Origin: JAPLJC01 sp963697965
GTDB lineage: Bacteria > Desulfobacterota > Desulfobaccia > Desulfobaccales > 0-14-0-80-60-11
DNA: 64,000 nt
Assembly: GCA_963697965.1 (NCBI GenBank)
Contig: OY969108.1
Location: 2,728,001-2,792,000, forward strand
Reading direction: 5' to 3'
The notes beneath the pieces are model-generated. The model saw nothing but the letters and a program-made list of their open reading frames with translations, searched no databases and had not been told where the DNA came from. Below, one piece after another: positions 16,953 through 25,352 of this stretch. The translations under genes were made by a program, and so were the position numbers. Within the stretch, counting starts at the first letter, position 1. Each line of letters opens with the position of its first letter.

Positions 16953-17051
16953 TTCGCCCCCCTTGCCACAGCGAGGCAGACCCTTTGCCGGATACCCAGG
17001 GCTCTGTCTGGGCGTCGGGCGCCGTTGTCCTCCCTTGCGTAAGTGGATGGG

Positions 17052-17090
17052 ATAGGCACTTTTGCCTATGGCAGAATAGGCACTTTTGCC
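17052..17090 (+). repeat. two direct repeats of ATAGGCACTTTTGCC
   Basis: The 15-base unit occurs at 17052-17066 and 17076-17090, 24 bases start to start. It lies about 120 bases upstream of the small membrane protein at 17213. It could be a tandem protein-binding site (inference). Confidence 0.5.
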
Positions 17091-17212
17091 AATTGCCCGC
17101 CGGTTCCCAAGAGTTATTAAATAAATCCAAAAGAAAACTTGCTCCAGCCAACATTTGGCCGGACCTATGAGTAGCTGCCTCCTTGGAGCCCCGACCAGCG
17201 GGAGGGAAGATT

Positions 17213-17386
17213 ATGTCCATGACGCTATTTTTTCTCGGTTTGAGTTTGGGCGTTATTTTTGGCTGGATTGGCAGGACCATGGTGTTTAATTTTCGGCTGC
17301 TCTGGCACGGCCCCATTGACCAGGACTGCCTGAGCAGGCAAGGACTTTCGAAGGCCCTGGCCCAGACCCCGGAATCTTTTCGGTAA
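17213..17386 (+). CDS. small single-pass membrane protein of unknown function
   Basis: The 57-residue protein has one hydrophobic segment (MSMTLFFLGLSLGVIFGWIG) and a short polar tail. GGAGGGAAG stands 3 bases before the ATG at 17213, which decides the start over an upstream in-frame one at 17183. I do not recognise the family. A G+C hairpin follows 5 bases after the stop. Confidence 0.5.
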   Translation: MSMTLFFLGLSLGVIFGWIGRTMVFNFRLLWHGPIDQDCLSRQGLSKALAQTPESFR

Positions 17387-17391
17387 AGAAG

Positions 17392-17418
17392 CCGGAAACG
17401 GTCTCTCCCCGTTTCCGG
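17392..17418 (+). terminator. hairpin after small membrane protein gene
   Basis: CCGGAAACG (17392-17400) pairs perfectly with CGTTTCCGG (17410-17418). No T run follows, so termination is uncertain. Confidence 0.45.
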
Positions 17419-17611
17419 GCGAGACCCCGGAGAAGCGCCCCCCCGGAGGATGGCCTTTAAAGACGGGCCGCCCCCTGCCACCCCGGAGCGTCACGGCAGC
17501 AGCAGCCATCCGGTCAACCGGAGGATTTTCCCGCCGTTCCTACGATCCCTGACTCTGCTTAACCAAAACAGACTGATAAATGAAACAAGCGCCACTTTTT
17601 TGTGGAGCCCC

Positions 17612-17640
17612 TTGACAAGTCAATAACAATTACTAACTGA
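17612..17640 (+). promoter_or_regulatory. perR-rbr promoter with palindromic PerR-type operator
   Basis: TTGACA at 17612-17617 is followed directly by an imperfect 21-base palindrome, AGTCAATAA-CAA-TTACTAACT (17618-17638, 7 of 9 arm positions paired). It fills the spacer and -10 area, 13 bases before the gene for the PerR-like regulator. A+T-rich palindromes of this size are typical Fur/PerR boxes, so autoregulation is likely (inference). Confidence 0.5.
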
Positions 17641-17650
17641 TAACTTAACT

Positions 17651-18097
17651 ATGAAAGACTTGATCCAAAGGTTGCGGAGCCACAGCATTGCCGTAACCCC
17701 CCAGCGCCTGGCGATCCTGGCCAGTCTGCGGGGCCGCCAGGACCATCCCAGCGCTGAGAAGGTTTACCAGGAGGTGCAGCTCCAGCTTCCAGCCATTTCC
17801 TTCAACACGGTCTATAAGACCCTGGAGATTCTCTGCCGGAAGGGCCTGATCCTCAAGGTCAACCCACTCCACGAGACGGCCCGCTATGATGGGGAAACAG
17901 GCCCTCATGCCCACCTGGTCTGCCGTCGCTGCCATACCATCGCCGACCTGCACCGGCAGGAGTTCCCTGCGGATATGGACAAGGAAGACGAAAAAGCCGC
18001 GGCAGAAATCCAAGGCTTCCGGGTAGAATATCAATCGCTTACCCTTTGGGGGGTTTGTCCCCAATGTCGGGAGTGGCCAGACCGCAAGGAAACCTGA
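17651..18097 (+). CDS. Fur family regulator, PerR-like
   Basis: The 148-residue protein has the Fur winged helix (TPQRLAILASL...SFNTVYKTLEIL), the regulatory metal motif GPHAHLVCRRCHTI with its CxxC, and a second CPQC structural-zinc motif near the C-terminus. The dimerisation region carries acidic residues (DMDKEDEKAAAEI). The rubrerythrin gene follows 83 bases downstream, as in peroxide regulons, so PerR function is favoured over Fur. It would repress peroxide-defence genes until iron-catalysed oxidation. Confidence 0.8.
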   Translation: MKDLIQRLRSHSIAVTPQRLAILASLRGRQDHPSAEKVYQEVQLQLPAISFNTVYKTLEILCRKGLILKVNPLHETARYDGETGPHAHLVCRRCHTIADLHRQEFPADMDKEDEKAAAEIQGFRVEYQSLTLWGVCPQCREWPDRKET

Positions 18098-18180
18098 GGC
18101 CCGAACAGTCGCAGGGAATCTGGTCTGCTTAAGCCGCGCCCCTGAAATTCACTAATCAAAAAAAATACGGAGGTTAAATT

Positions 18181-18675
18181 ATGGAAAAGAGCACTCAGAA
18201 TCTCAAGGAGGCCTTTGCCGGAGAATCCCAGGCCAACCGCAGGTATCTGGCCTTTGCCGAACAGGCCGAGAAAGAGGGTTATTCCCAGGTGGCCCGGCTC
18301 TTCCGGGCCGCGGCGGCCGCAGAAACGGTCCACGCCCTGAATCACCTCAAGGCGCTGAAGGCCATCCAGGCCACGGCCGACAACCTCAAAGGGGCCATTG
18401 CCGGGGAGACCGCCGAGTTCCGGGAGATGTATCCGGGTATGATCGCCGCGGCCCAGGCAGAAGCAAAGCCTGAGGCCCTTAGGAGCTTTCAGTTTGCCAA
18501 CGAAGTGGAAAAGGTCCACGCCCAACTCTTCCAGAAAGCCCTGGCAAATCTGGAGCGCAAGGAAGCAGTGGACATTTTCGTCTGCTCCATCTGCGGCCAC
18601 ACCGTGGAGGGAGAACCGCCCGACACCTGCCCCGTGTGCAAGGCCTTGAAAAAATTCTTCCAAAAGATCGACTAG
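18181..18675 (+). CDS. rbr: rubrerythrin
   Basis: The 164-residue peroxide reductase has a ferritin-like diiron domain with the two helix-pair motifs (ESQANRRY, then ETVHALNH; ETAEFREMY, then NEVEKVHAQ) and a C-terminal rubredoxin-like iron site, CSICG and CPVCK. The size is near that of short rubrerythrins. ACGGAGGTT precedes the ATG. It sits downstream of the PerR-like gene and would use NAD(P)H-derived electrons to detoxify hydrogen peroxide in anaerobes. Confidence 0.92.
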   Translation: MEKSTQNLKEAFAGESQANRRYLAFAEQAEKEGYSQVARLFRAAAAAETVHALNHLKALKAIQATADNLKGAIAGETAEFREMYPGMIAAAQAEAKPEALRSFQFANEVEKVHAQLFQKALANLERKEAVDIFVCSICGHTVEGEPPDTCPVCKALKKFFQKID

Positions 18676-18730
18676 GCTGGGGGGGCTGCCCATTTAGGGT
18701 CGCCCTTACTCGAGAGGTGCGTCCGGGAAA

Positions 18731-19489
18731 TTAAGACTCCTCGTCTCGGGCGGGCTTCAGCAGGGTTTCCAGAGCCTCTCTGGCTGCCATCTGTTCGGCC
18801 TGTTTCTTGGTGCGGCCCTGGCCCTGGGCCAGGGAGCGCTCCCCCAGGCGCACCTCCACCAGGAATTGGGGGGCATGGCTGGGGCCACTTTCGGAGAGCA
18901 CGCGGTAAACAGGCGACTCCTTGTGGCCGGCATGGATGAGTTCCTGCAGCCTGGACTTGAAGTCTTGCCAGAAAGAGTCGGCCAGACTTCCCAGCAGCGG
19001 CTCAAACCAGCGGCGGGTCAGTGCTGCCGCCGCCTTGAGGCCGCCATCGAGGAAGACGGCAGCCACCACCGCCTCCAAGGCATCGGCCAGCAGGGAGGAC
19101 TTCTCTCGGCCGGCACTTAGTTCCTCGCCCTGGCCCAGGAGGAGGTAAGAGCCTAGTTCCAGTTCCCTTCCCAGGGCTGCCAGGCGCCGGGCGTTGACCA
19201 GGGCGGCGCGCCCCCGGGACAACTCCCCTTCGGAACTCCGGGGAAAACGCTGCATCAGCAGGGTGCTCACCGTCAGGTCCAGGACCGCGTCCCCCAGGAA
19301 TTCCAGCTGCTCGTTGCTGGGGGCGGCCTCCGGGTTATCATGGACAAAAGAACTGTGCCGCAGGGCCTGGTCCAGCCGGTCCAGGTCCCGGAAGCGATGG
19401 CCCAAAAGGCGGGCCAGTTTCTCCAGTTGCCGTTGGCGCCCGGGCGCCGGCGGCGACTGGCTGCCTGAGGGATTATTATCCGGTCCCAA
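18731..19489 (-). CDS. rnc: ribonuclease III
   Basis: The 252-residue enzyme cleaves double-stranded RNA, including rRNA precursors. The catalytic signature NEQLEFLGDAVLDL lies near residues 59-72. A second acidic site is present (LLADALEAVVAAVFLDGG). The double-stranded RNA-binding domain fills the C-terminus (FKSRLQELIHAG...QAEQMAAREALE). An N-terminal extension of about 20 residues is Pro/Gln-rich. It is convergent with rubrerythrin. Confidence 0.93.
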   Translation of the reverse strand: MGPDNNPSGSQSPPAPGRQRQLEKLARLLGHRFRDLDRLDQALRHSSFVHDNPEAAPSNEQLEFLGDAVLDLTVSTLLMQRFPRSSEGELSRGRAALVNARRLAALGRELELGSYLLLGQGEELSAGREKSSLLADALEAVVAAVFLDGGLKAAAALTRRWFEPLLGSLADSFWQDFKSRLQELIHAGHKESPVYRVLSESGPSHAPQFLVEVRLGERSLAQGQGRTKKQAEQMAAREALETLLKPARDEES

Positions 19490-20204
19490 TGCTCACTTGG
19501 CTCCTTGGCGGAAGGGATGAAACAGCGTTAAGCCTCGCCTGAGAGATACCGCAATTACGACCCCAAGGGAAGCACCGGGCCCCAAAAAAAGTGGCGTCCC
19601 CCCCAAGTAGTTTGCCCCCCCCATCTCAGACCCTCTCGCAATCAACAAGACGGCCCTCACCCCCGGGGGTATTTTGCAACTGCGGACGCCTGATCTAAAC
19701 TGGACAAAATGATTCCCATCCTTTCTCTGGCCGCCGCTTCCGGGGCCGGATTTTTTAATCCTGAAAGAATTCTTATCATTTTCCAAGAAAATTTCGGACC
19801 TTTCCACTACCGGCGTAGTTCCGGCTCGGGGCCCCTATTGGCTAACCATTGGTAATTTCAGGAGATCTTTTTTGACCCCCTTGGCATGATCCTTGGATTA
19901 ATAACTGGAAAACCTTTGCTGCCGCGATTCCCGGCCTCCCTCGGAGAGGAGACACGGATGCGGGCGAGGCTCTAAGGGTTATCGTGCCATCAGGCCCCTC
20001 ACAAAGCCGCGCCCGGCGAAACCCGGCCCGGCCCGCCCAGTGGGGCGCTGCCTGAAAATCAGGGTTTTCACTTTCAAAATCAGGAAAACCCTTATTGTCA
20101 GGTTTTGGCTTTAACCATATCCTCTTTTCAAAACCTGGGAAGATAATTAAGGATCAGGACAATCGGCCAGCGGCTTAAACGCCGCTGCGGGGAAAGAGCG
20201 GCTC
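19490..20204. other. long intergenic region before HD-GYP gene
   Basis: There is no supported gene in this 715-base stretch. It includes a hairpin of AGGGTTTTC (20061-20069) with GAAAACCCT (20084-20092), followed by A+T-rich sequence that ends 110 bases before the HD-GYP gene. The rnc promoter must lie near 19490-19600 on the minus strand. Confidence 0.4.
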
Positions 20205-20924
20205 ATGCAGGCTATCATTCAGGTTATGGACTCGACCATCGCAGTCCGGGACCCGTATACGGTTGAGCATCAGAAGCGGACGACCCATATTGCCACAACC
20301 ATTGCCCAAGACCTGGGTCTCTCCCCGGCGAACCTCGTAACGCTGGTCGTCGCCAGCAGACTCCATGATCTGGGGAAGATCGCAGTGCCCATGGAGATTC
20401 TCTGCAAGCCCGGGCGGTTGACCGACCCGGAATTCGCCATTATCAAGACCCATCCGCAGGTGGCCTCCGATATCCTGAAACCGCTGAATTTTCCCGAAGG
20501 GATCACCCAGACCATTATGCAGCATCACGAACGTCTGGACGGTTCCGGCTATCCCCACGGCCTCGAGGGCCGGGAGATCATGATGGAAGCCAAGATCCTG
20601 GCGGTGGCGGATGTAGTGGAGGCTATGTGCAGCCACCGGCCCTACCGCCCGGCCCTGGGCATTGAAAAGGCCATGGAGGAGATCACCCAGAAACGGGGCA
20701 TATTCTATGACCCCGCGGTGGTGGATAGTTGCTTGCGGCTTTATCAAGAGTCCCCGGTGGTTTTGATGGGCGAGATCCCCTCTGTTGCCGGCAAACCCTT
20801 GGAGCCCCTGGGCGCCCTCCCGGAAAGGGCTACCTACGATCTCTCCCCGGAATTGCAGGAAAAATTGGTCGGCCACGTCTGGCAGCGTCTATTTCCCAAG
20901 AAACCACGCATGGTGATGCATTAA
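20205..20924 (+). CDS. stand-alone HD-GYP cyclic-di-GMP phosphodiesterase domain protein
   Basis: The 239-residue protein contains nearly only an HD-GYP domain: VRDPYTVEHQKRT, SRLHDLGKIAVP, IKTHPQVASDIL, HHERLDGSGYPHGLEG and VADVVEAM, all intact. The usual PAS, GAF or receiver domain in front is missing. It would hydrolyse cyclic di-GMP to GMP. Either it is a minimal enzyme or a sensor domain was lost; the upstream 700 bases carry no in-frame remnant that I can recognise. Confidence 0.88.
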   Translation: MQAIIQVMDSTIAVRDPYTVEHQKRTTHIATTIAQDLGLSPANLVTLVVASRLHDLGKIAVPMEILCKPGRLTDPEFAIIKTHPQVASDILKPLNFPEGITQTIMQHHERLDGSGYPHGLEGREIMMEAKILAVADVVEAMCSHRPYRPALGIEKAMEEITQKRGIFYDPAVVDSCLRLYQESPVVLMGEIPSVAGKPLEPLGALPERATYDLSPELQEKLVGHVWQRLFPKKPRMVMH

Positions 20925-21124
20925 TGGCCGCCGCCATGGTCGTCGGCTGGGGCATCTTCCTGGTCCGGGGCCACCTCTAACAAAAAAACCCAAAGAGCAA
21001 GAAAAACCGGCAAGAAGAACCGACCCCCGGCGGCACCCGCCGCCTTGGCCGGTGTCGCCCCTCGGCCAGTCCTACCGTTTTTTCTGATCGACAGTCTCGA
21101 GGTGCTCCCTTTTCCTAAAGTTTC

Positions 21125-21152
21125 TTGACTTCCCCCCCCTTTGGGTTATTAT
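21125..21152 (+). promoter_or_regulatory. promoter of fur-feoA
   Basis: TTGACT (21125-21130) and TATTAT (21147-21152) with a 16-base spacer rich in C lie 36 bases before the fur-like start. Confidence 0.55.
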
Positions 21153-21187
21153 AGTGATTAAGTCGCAATTACATCAGGTGTTCATCG

Positions 21188-21643
21188 ATGATGACCTCGG
21201 AACTCCAGATATTCGAGGATTATATCCGCCGGCGGGGGCTGCGCCGGACCCCGGAGCGGGAGGAGATTCTCCGGGAAATCTTCGCGATGCACTGCCACTT
21301 TGACGTGGACGAGCTCTATCTCAAGCTCAAAGGCAAGGGGTCCAAGGTCTCCAAGGCCTCCATTTACCGGGCCCTGCCCCTGTTCATCGAATGCGGTCTC
21401 ATCCGGGAAGTGGACTTCAGGGACGGCCACTGGCATTACGAGCATATCTACGGCCATGCCCTTCACTGCCATCTTCGCTGCCTGGGTTGCGGAGAAGTTC
21501 AGGAGTTCGAAGAGCCGGGGTTGCAGCTCCTGGAGGAGCGGCTGAGCCGGAAATACCGCTACCAGATCAAAGGCCATCAGTTGCAGGTGCAAGGTTACTG
21601 TGCCGCCTGCCGGCAGAAGGATTGGGGAAACCAGGATGTTTAA
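21188..21643 (+). CDS. Fur family regulator (ferric uptake type)
   Basis: The 151-residue protein has the Fur winged helix (RRTPEREEILREIF...VSKASIYRALPLF), the metal-site segment HWHYEHIYGHALHCHLRCLGCGEV and a C-terminal CAAC motif. The feoA gene overlaps its end, so iron control is the best guess. Fur with iron would repress iron uptake genes, perhaps including this pair. Confidence 0.85.
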   Translation: MMTSELQIFEDYIRRRGLRRTPEREEILREIFAMHCHFDVDELYLKLKGKGSKVSKASIYRALPLFIECGLIREVDFRDGHWHYEHIYGHALHCHLRCLGCGEVQEFEEPGLQLLEERLSRKYRYQIKGHQLQVQGYCAACRQKDWGNQDV

Positions 21644-21911
21644 ACGTCCTCTGAAAATCGCTGCTGAAGAAGCGGAATCGTCGCAACTTTCGTTGGCCAC
21701 GGCCATCGCCGGCCAGCGGGTGCGCATTACCGGCCACCAGGGCGGCCGTATGCTCCGGGCCCGCCTGTTGGCAGTGGGCCTCAACCTGGGCCAGGAGGTG
21801 GAGGTCCTGCAAAACAACCGGGGGCTCATCATTATCGGCATCAACGGCGGCCGCGTCGCCCTGGGCCGGGGCATCAGCCAGAAAATCCTGGCGGAACCTT
21901 TGCCCGACTGA
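21636..21911 (+). CDS. feoA: FeoA-like ferrous iron transport protein
   Basis: The 91-residue SH3-like protein contains the FeoA pattern (AGQRVRITGHQGGRMLRARLLAVGLNLGQEVEVLQNN...ALGRGISQKILAEP). The ATG at 21636 overlaps the fur-like stop by 8 bases, so the two are translationally coupled. No feoB follows; the next gene is recD2, so the permease must be elsewhere or this is a regulatory FeoA-like protein. Confidence 0.85.
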   Translation: MFKRPLKIAAEEAESSQLSLATAIAGQRVRITGHQGGRMLRARLLAVGLNLGQEVEVLQNNRGLIIIGINGGRVALGRGISQKILAEPLPD

Positions 21912-22063
21912 AGGTATGGAGCAGGGGCGAGGCAGGGTTGCGAGCGCAGGCTAAAGCGCCTGTGCCACCGGCTCCCGCATCTGCCGCGCCCCCCCTTCCC
22001 CCAACGTCCCTAAGTTTATTAATCCATAGACTTCCACTTTTTTTTCCCATAACATTAATCATT

Positions 22064-24298
22064 GTGGCCAATTTCGATCCGCCCATTCCTGCCGAATTTT
22101 CCCAACAGTCTTTGGAAACCCTGGAGGGTGCGGTAGAGCGCCTCAGTTTCGCCGACCCGGATACCCACTATGCGGTGGTGCGCCTCAAGGTTCACGGGGT
22201 CCGCCAACCCGTCACCGTGGTGGGACCTCTGGCCGGAGTCCAGGAAGGGGAGCAGTTGCACCTCAAGGGCAAGTACGAGATACACCCCAAGTGGGGCGAG
22301 CAGTTTAAGGTGGTCTGGTGGTATGCGGTGCTCCCCACCACCATGGCGGGCATCACCAAGTATTTGTCCTCGGGGCTCATCAAGGGAATCGGCCCGGAGC
22401 TGGCCCAACGCCTGGTGGCCCAATTCGGGGCCGAAACCTTGAGCACCATCGACCAGCAGCCGGAGCGCCTCCTGGAGGTGTCCGGTATCGGGCCCAAGCG
22501 GATCGAACAGATCCGCGAGAACTGGCAGAGTCGCCGGGAGATGCGCGATACGGTGGTGGCCCTGCAGGGATTGGGGCTGGGCATGGCCCAGGCCGGCAAA
22601 ATCTACCAACGTTTCGGAGCCCGGGCCCTGGAGGTGGCCACCGCCAATCCCTACCAACTGGCCCTGGATATCCAGGGACTCGGGTTTTTCACCGCCGACC
22701 GCCTGGCCGGCCGCCTCAATCTGGACCCCTTGGCCCCGGCCCGCCTGGCCGCGGGTCTGCTCCACGTCCTGGACACCATGGCTGGCGACGGCCACGTCTA
22801 TGTTCCTGAAGAAGAACTGCTGCGCCACACCGAGGAATTACTCCAGGTGGATCGGAAGCCATTGCTCGAGACCCTGGAATCTCAGGCACGGGAAGGGCGG
22901 CTGACCCTGCCGGAGATGCCAGGGGGCCGCGGGGTCTATAAGCGGGCCGCCTGGGTGGCCGAGACCGGGGTGGCCCAGGCCTTGGGACGCCTGGCCACCG
23001 CCCCCGGTTCTACGCCACCCTTGCAACTGGAGGAGCTACTGGCCCAAGCGCAGACCCGCCTCCATATAACCCTCTCCGAGGAGCAGGCCCAGGCCGTGAC
23101 TGCGGCTCTCAAAGAGAAGGTCCTGGTGATCACCGGCGGCCCCGGCACCGGCAAGACCACCATCATCAGTTGCATCCTGGCTCTGTACCAGGGCGTGGGA
23201 GCCCGGGTGCTGCTCATGGCCCCCACGGGCCGGGCCGCCAAGCGCCTGAATGAAACCACCGGGGCAGCAGCCTCCACCATTCACCGGGCCCTGGAGTTCT
23301 CCCCCCAGACCGGCGGCTTCCGGCGGAATCCCGCCGAACCCCTCAAGGCCGAGGTGGTGGTGGTGGACGAAACCTCCATGGTGGATATTTACCTGATGTA
23401 CCACTTGCTGCGGGCCATCCCCGCCAGCGCCCGCCTCCTGCTGGTGGGAGACTCCCACCAACTCCCGGCGGTGGGACCCGGCAACGTCCTCAAGGACCTG
23501 ATGGACTCGGAGGTCATCAAGGTAATGCGCCTCACCCAGATTTACCGCCAGGCCCGGGAGAGTCTCATTGTGGTCAACGCCCACCGGATCAACCAGGGGG
23601 TTTTCCCGGTTCTGCCCACCAAGCTGGGGGAGGGCGATTTTGTCTTCAGCGAATCGGATGAACCGGAGGATTTGAAACGCCGGCTGCTGGACCTGGTGAG
23701 CCTGGAGATTCCCCAAAGGTACGGTCTGAACCCCATGCGGGACCTCCAGGTGATCACCCCGATGCACCGGGGGCCGGTGGGCATCCAGAACCTGAACCAC
23801 GAGCTGCAACAGCGACTTAATCCGGATAACCACCCCTGGCCCTGGGGAGGGCGGACCTTCCGCCGCCTGGACAAGGTGATGCAGCTTAGGAACAATTATT
23901 ATAAAGAGGTATTCAACGGCGATATCGGCCAGGTCTGCGGCTATCTTCCAGCCACCGGCCAGCTCCAGGTAGATTTCGAAGGCCGGGTGGTCACCTACGA
24001 ACCGGGTGAGAAGGAGGAGATCACCCTGGCTTACGCGGTGACGGTCCACAAGGCCCAGGGTAGCGAATTCCCAGGGGTGCTGCTGGTGCTCTCCACCCAC
24101 CACTACCTGCTGCTGCAACGCAATCTGCTTTACACCGCGCTCACCCGGGGGCGCCGCCTGGTGGTGCTGCTGGGAAGCAAACGGGCCCTGGCGATGGCCA
24201 TTCACAATGACCGGCCCATTAAGCGCTACACCCATCTGGCACCTCGCCTGCGGGAAGCCCTGGCCCCGACTAAGACTGCAAAAAGGCTTGACATTTAA
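22064..24298 (+). CDS. recD2: RecD2-type ATP-dependent DNA helicase
   Basis: The 744-residue 5'-3' helicase has an N-terminal OB-like part, helix-hairpin-helix repeats (GIGPELAQRLVAQFG, SGIGPKRIEQI), then the SF1B core: Walker A GGPGTGKTT, Walker B VVVDETSMVD, motif III LVGDSHQLPAVGPG, motif VI region TVHKAQGSEFPGV and YTALTRGRR. RecD2 works without RecBC in repair. The start is uncertain: GTG at 22064 gives a family-like N-terminus, while an earlier start at 21938 adds a Pro-rich tail. No RecB or RecC is nearby. Confidence 0.9.
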   Translation: MANFDPPIPAEFSQQSLETLEGAVERLSFADPDTHYAVVRLKVHGVRQPVTVVGPLAGVQEGEQLHLKGKYEIHPKWGEQFKVVWWYAVLPTTMAGITKYLSSGLIKGIGPELAQRLVAQFGAETLSTIDQQPERLLEVSGIGPKRIEQIRENWQSRREMRDTVVALQGLGLGMAQAGKIYQRFGARALEVATANPYQLALDIQGLGFFTADRLAGRLNLDPLAPARLAAGLLHVLDTMAGDGHVYVPEEELLRHTEELLQVDRKPLLETLESQAREGRLTLPEMPGGRGVYKRAAWVAETGVAQALGRLATAPGSTPPLQLEELLAQAQTRLHITLSEEQAQAVTAALKEKVLVITGGPGTGKTTIISCILALYQGVGARVLLMAPTGRAAKRLNETTGAAASTIHRALEFSPQTGGFRRNPAEPLKAEVVVVDETSMVDIYLMYHLLRAIPASARLLLVGDSHQLPAVGPGNVLKDLMDSEVIKVMRLTQIYRQARESLIVVNAHRINQGVFPVLPTKLGEGDFVFSESDEPEDLKRRLLDLVSLEIPQRYGLNPMRDLQVITPMHRGPVGIQNLNHELQQRLNPDNHPWPWGGRTFRRLDKVMQLRNNYYKEVFNGDIGQVCGYLPATGQLQVDFEGRVVTYEPGEKEEITLAYAVTVHKAQGSEFPGVLLVLSTHHYLLLQRNLLYTALTRGRRLVVLLGSKRALAMAIHNDRPIKRYTHLAPRLREALAPTKTAKRLDI

Positions 24299-24340
24299 GG
24301 CCCGCAAGGGCACAATCAAAATAATAGGGGGGGGGTATTG

Positions 24341-24577
24341 GTGGTTACAGATCTCTTCACGGTACTGGAACAAAAATTGGAGATGGTCGTCGGCCAGACC
24401 GCCAGGCTAAAGGAGGTTAACACAGTCCTGGAGAAGACCCTGGCTGAAAAGGAAAAAGCCCTCAAGGAGGCCGAGGCCGCCCTGGAAAAGCTTACCCAGG
24501 AGCGGGAAATGATTCGCCAACGGATCGATAAGATCCTGAATCGCTTAAGAGTCATCGATACGGGAGAATCAGCATAA
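24341..24577 (+). CDS. ZapB-like coiled-coil cell division protein
   Basis: The 78-residue protein is almost wholly a coiled coil (LEQKLEMVVGQTARLKEVN, then EKTLAEKEKALKEAEAALEKL). It lies 29 bases before zapA, the usual place of a ZapB-type partner. It would help organise the FtsZ ring. GTG at 24341 is taken as the start; TTG one codon earlier is equally possible. Assignment rests on size, coiled coil and position. Confidence 0.65.
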   Translation: MVTDLFTVLEQKLEMVVGQTARLKEVNTVLEKTLAEKEKALKEAEAALEKLTQEREMIRQRIDKILNRLRVIDTGESA

Positions 24578-24606
24578 ACCCGGGTCAAGAGCCAAAACCG
24601 GTCAGA

Positions 24607-24888
24607 GTGGAGATATTGGGGCGCACCTTCACCTTGAAGGGGAGTATCTCTCCGGACGGCCTGCAAGCCGTGGCGCGCCGTGTGGATGAGCAACTGCGGG
24701 AACTGCAGCGGACCTTCCCCGCCAGCCCCCTGGCCGACTTGGCAATTCTGGCCGCACTTAACCTGGCATATGAATGCCTGGAGAGCAAGGAGGATTATCA
24801 ACAACTCCATGCCGAGATCGAACAACGGTCGAAAATGTTGATTCAAATGCTGGAGACCCACGATTCTTATTTCCCTCCCGGTCCTTGA
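24607..24888 (+). CDS. zapA: cell division protein ZapA
   Basis: The 93-residue protein starts MEILGRTFTLKG (GTG start), the ZapA N-terminal strand, followed by helix-rich sequence with the AALNLAYE segment conserved in ZapA, and a C-terminal coiled coil (QQLHAEIEQRSKMLIQMLE). ZapA bundles FtsZ filaments. It follows the ZapB-like gene and precedes a possible 6S RNA region and rny. Confidence 0.82.
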   Translation: MEILGRTFTLKGSISPDGLQAVARRVDEQLRELQRTFPASPLADLAILAALNLAYECLESKEDYQQLHAEIEQRSKMLIQMLETHDSYFPPGP

Positions 24889-24899
24889 GAAGCACACCC

Positions 24900-25126
24900 C
24901 GGAGGTTCTCGGAGGTGGAACTCTTTAAGCCAGGGGGAACGGCATGGGGTGGGGTGAAAGGGAAGAGCAGCGCACAATCCGGGCGGATTCAAGATAGGAG
25001 GGCACCGGTCAGAAATATTGACTTAGGTGAAATGATTAGGAGAGGTCTCGTTCCGGGTCAACCCCGGGAAGCGATAAGCTACTGAAAGGGAGGAAAGGGA
25101 CCAGACCTGAAGGAACCTCTTCTCCG
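24900..25126 (+). ncRNA. candidate 6S RNA (ssrS), by position only
   Basis: In many proteobacteria 6S RNA lies just after zapA. This gene-free interval between zapA and rny has ends that can pair: CGGAG-GTTC at 24900-24908 with GAACC at 25113-25117 and CTCCG at 25122-25126 across a small bulge. A local hairpin around 25052-25070 is strong. I could not confirm the 6S central bubble, and 227 bases is longer than usual. The boundaries are guesses. Confidence 0.3.
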
Positions 25127-25352
25127 TTATGGATTTGGATCATTACCTTTAACTCCAACCTGACCCCCTAGGTCAGCCAATCCACACCCCAATTTCCGCC
25201 CGCGCCCCTCTCCCGGCGGCCTCAAGTGCCGCTCCTCACCCCCAATTCTAGGACTCGGCCTGCGTTGACGCAGGAGCCGCACCCGTAGGTGGCGCCCCTT
25301 AACGGCGGGTGGCGCTCGCCACGGTTAACTATATAAGTACAGGAGCAATGCC

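Noticed and set aside
20923..20979. 18-codon hydrophobic frame after the HD-GYP gene (MAAAMVVGWGIFLVRGHL)
   Set aside because: It overlaps the preceding stop, has no ribosome site of its own and is too short to judge.
24774..25085. 103-codon frame overlapping zapA and the following gap
   Set aside because: It begins inside zapA in another frame, its sequence is Arg/Gly/Ser-rich, and the region is better explained as non-coding.
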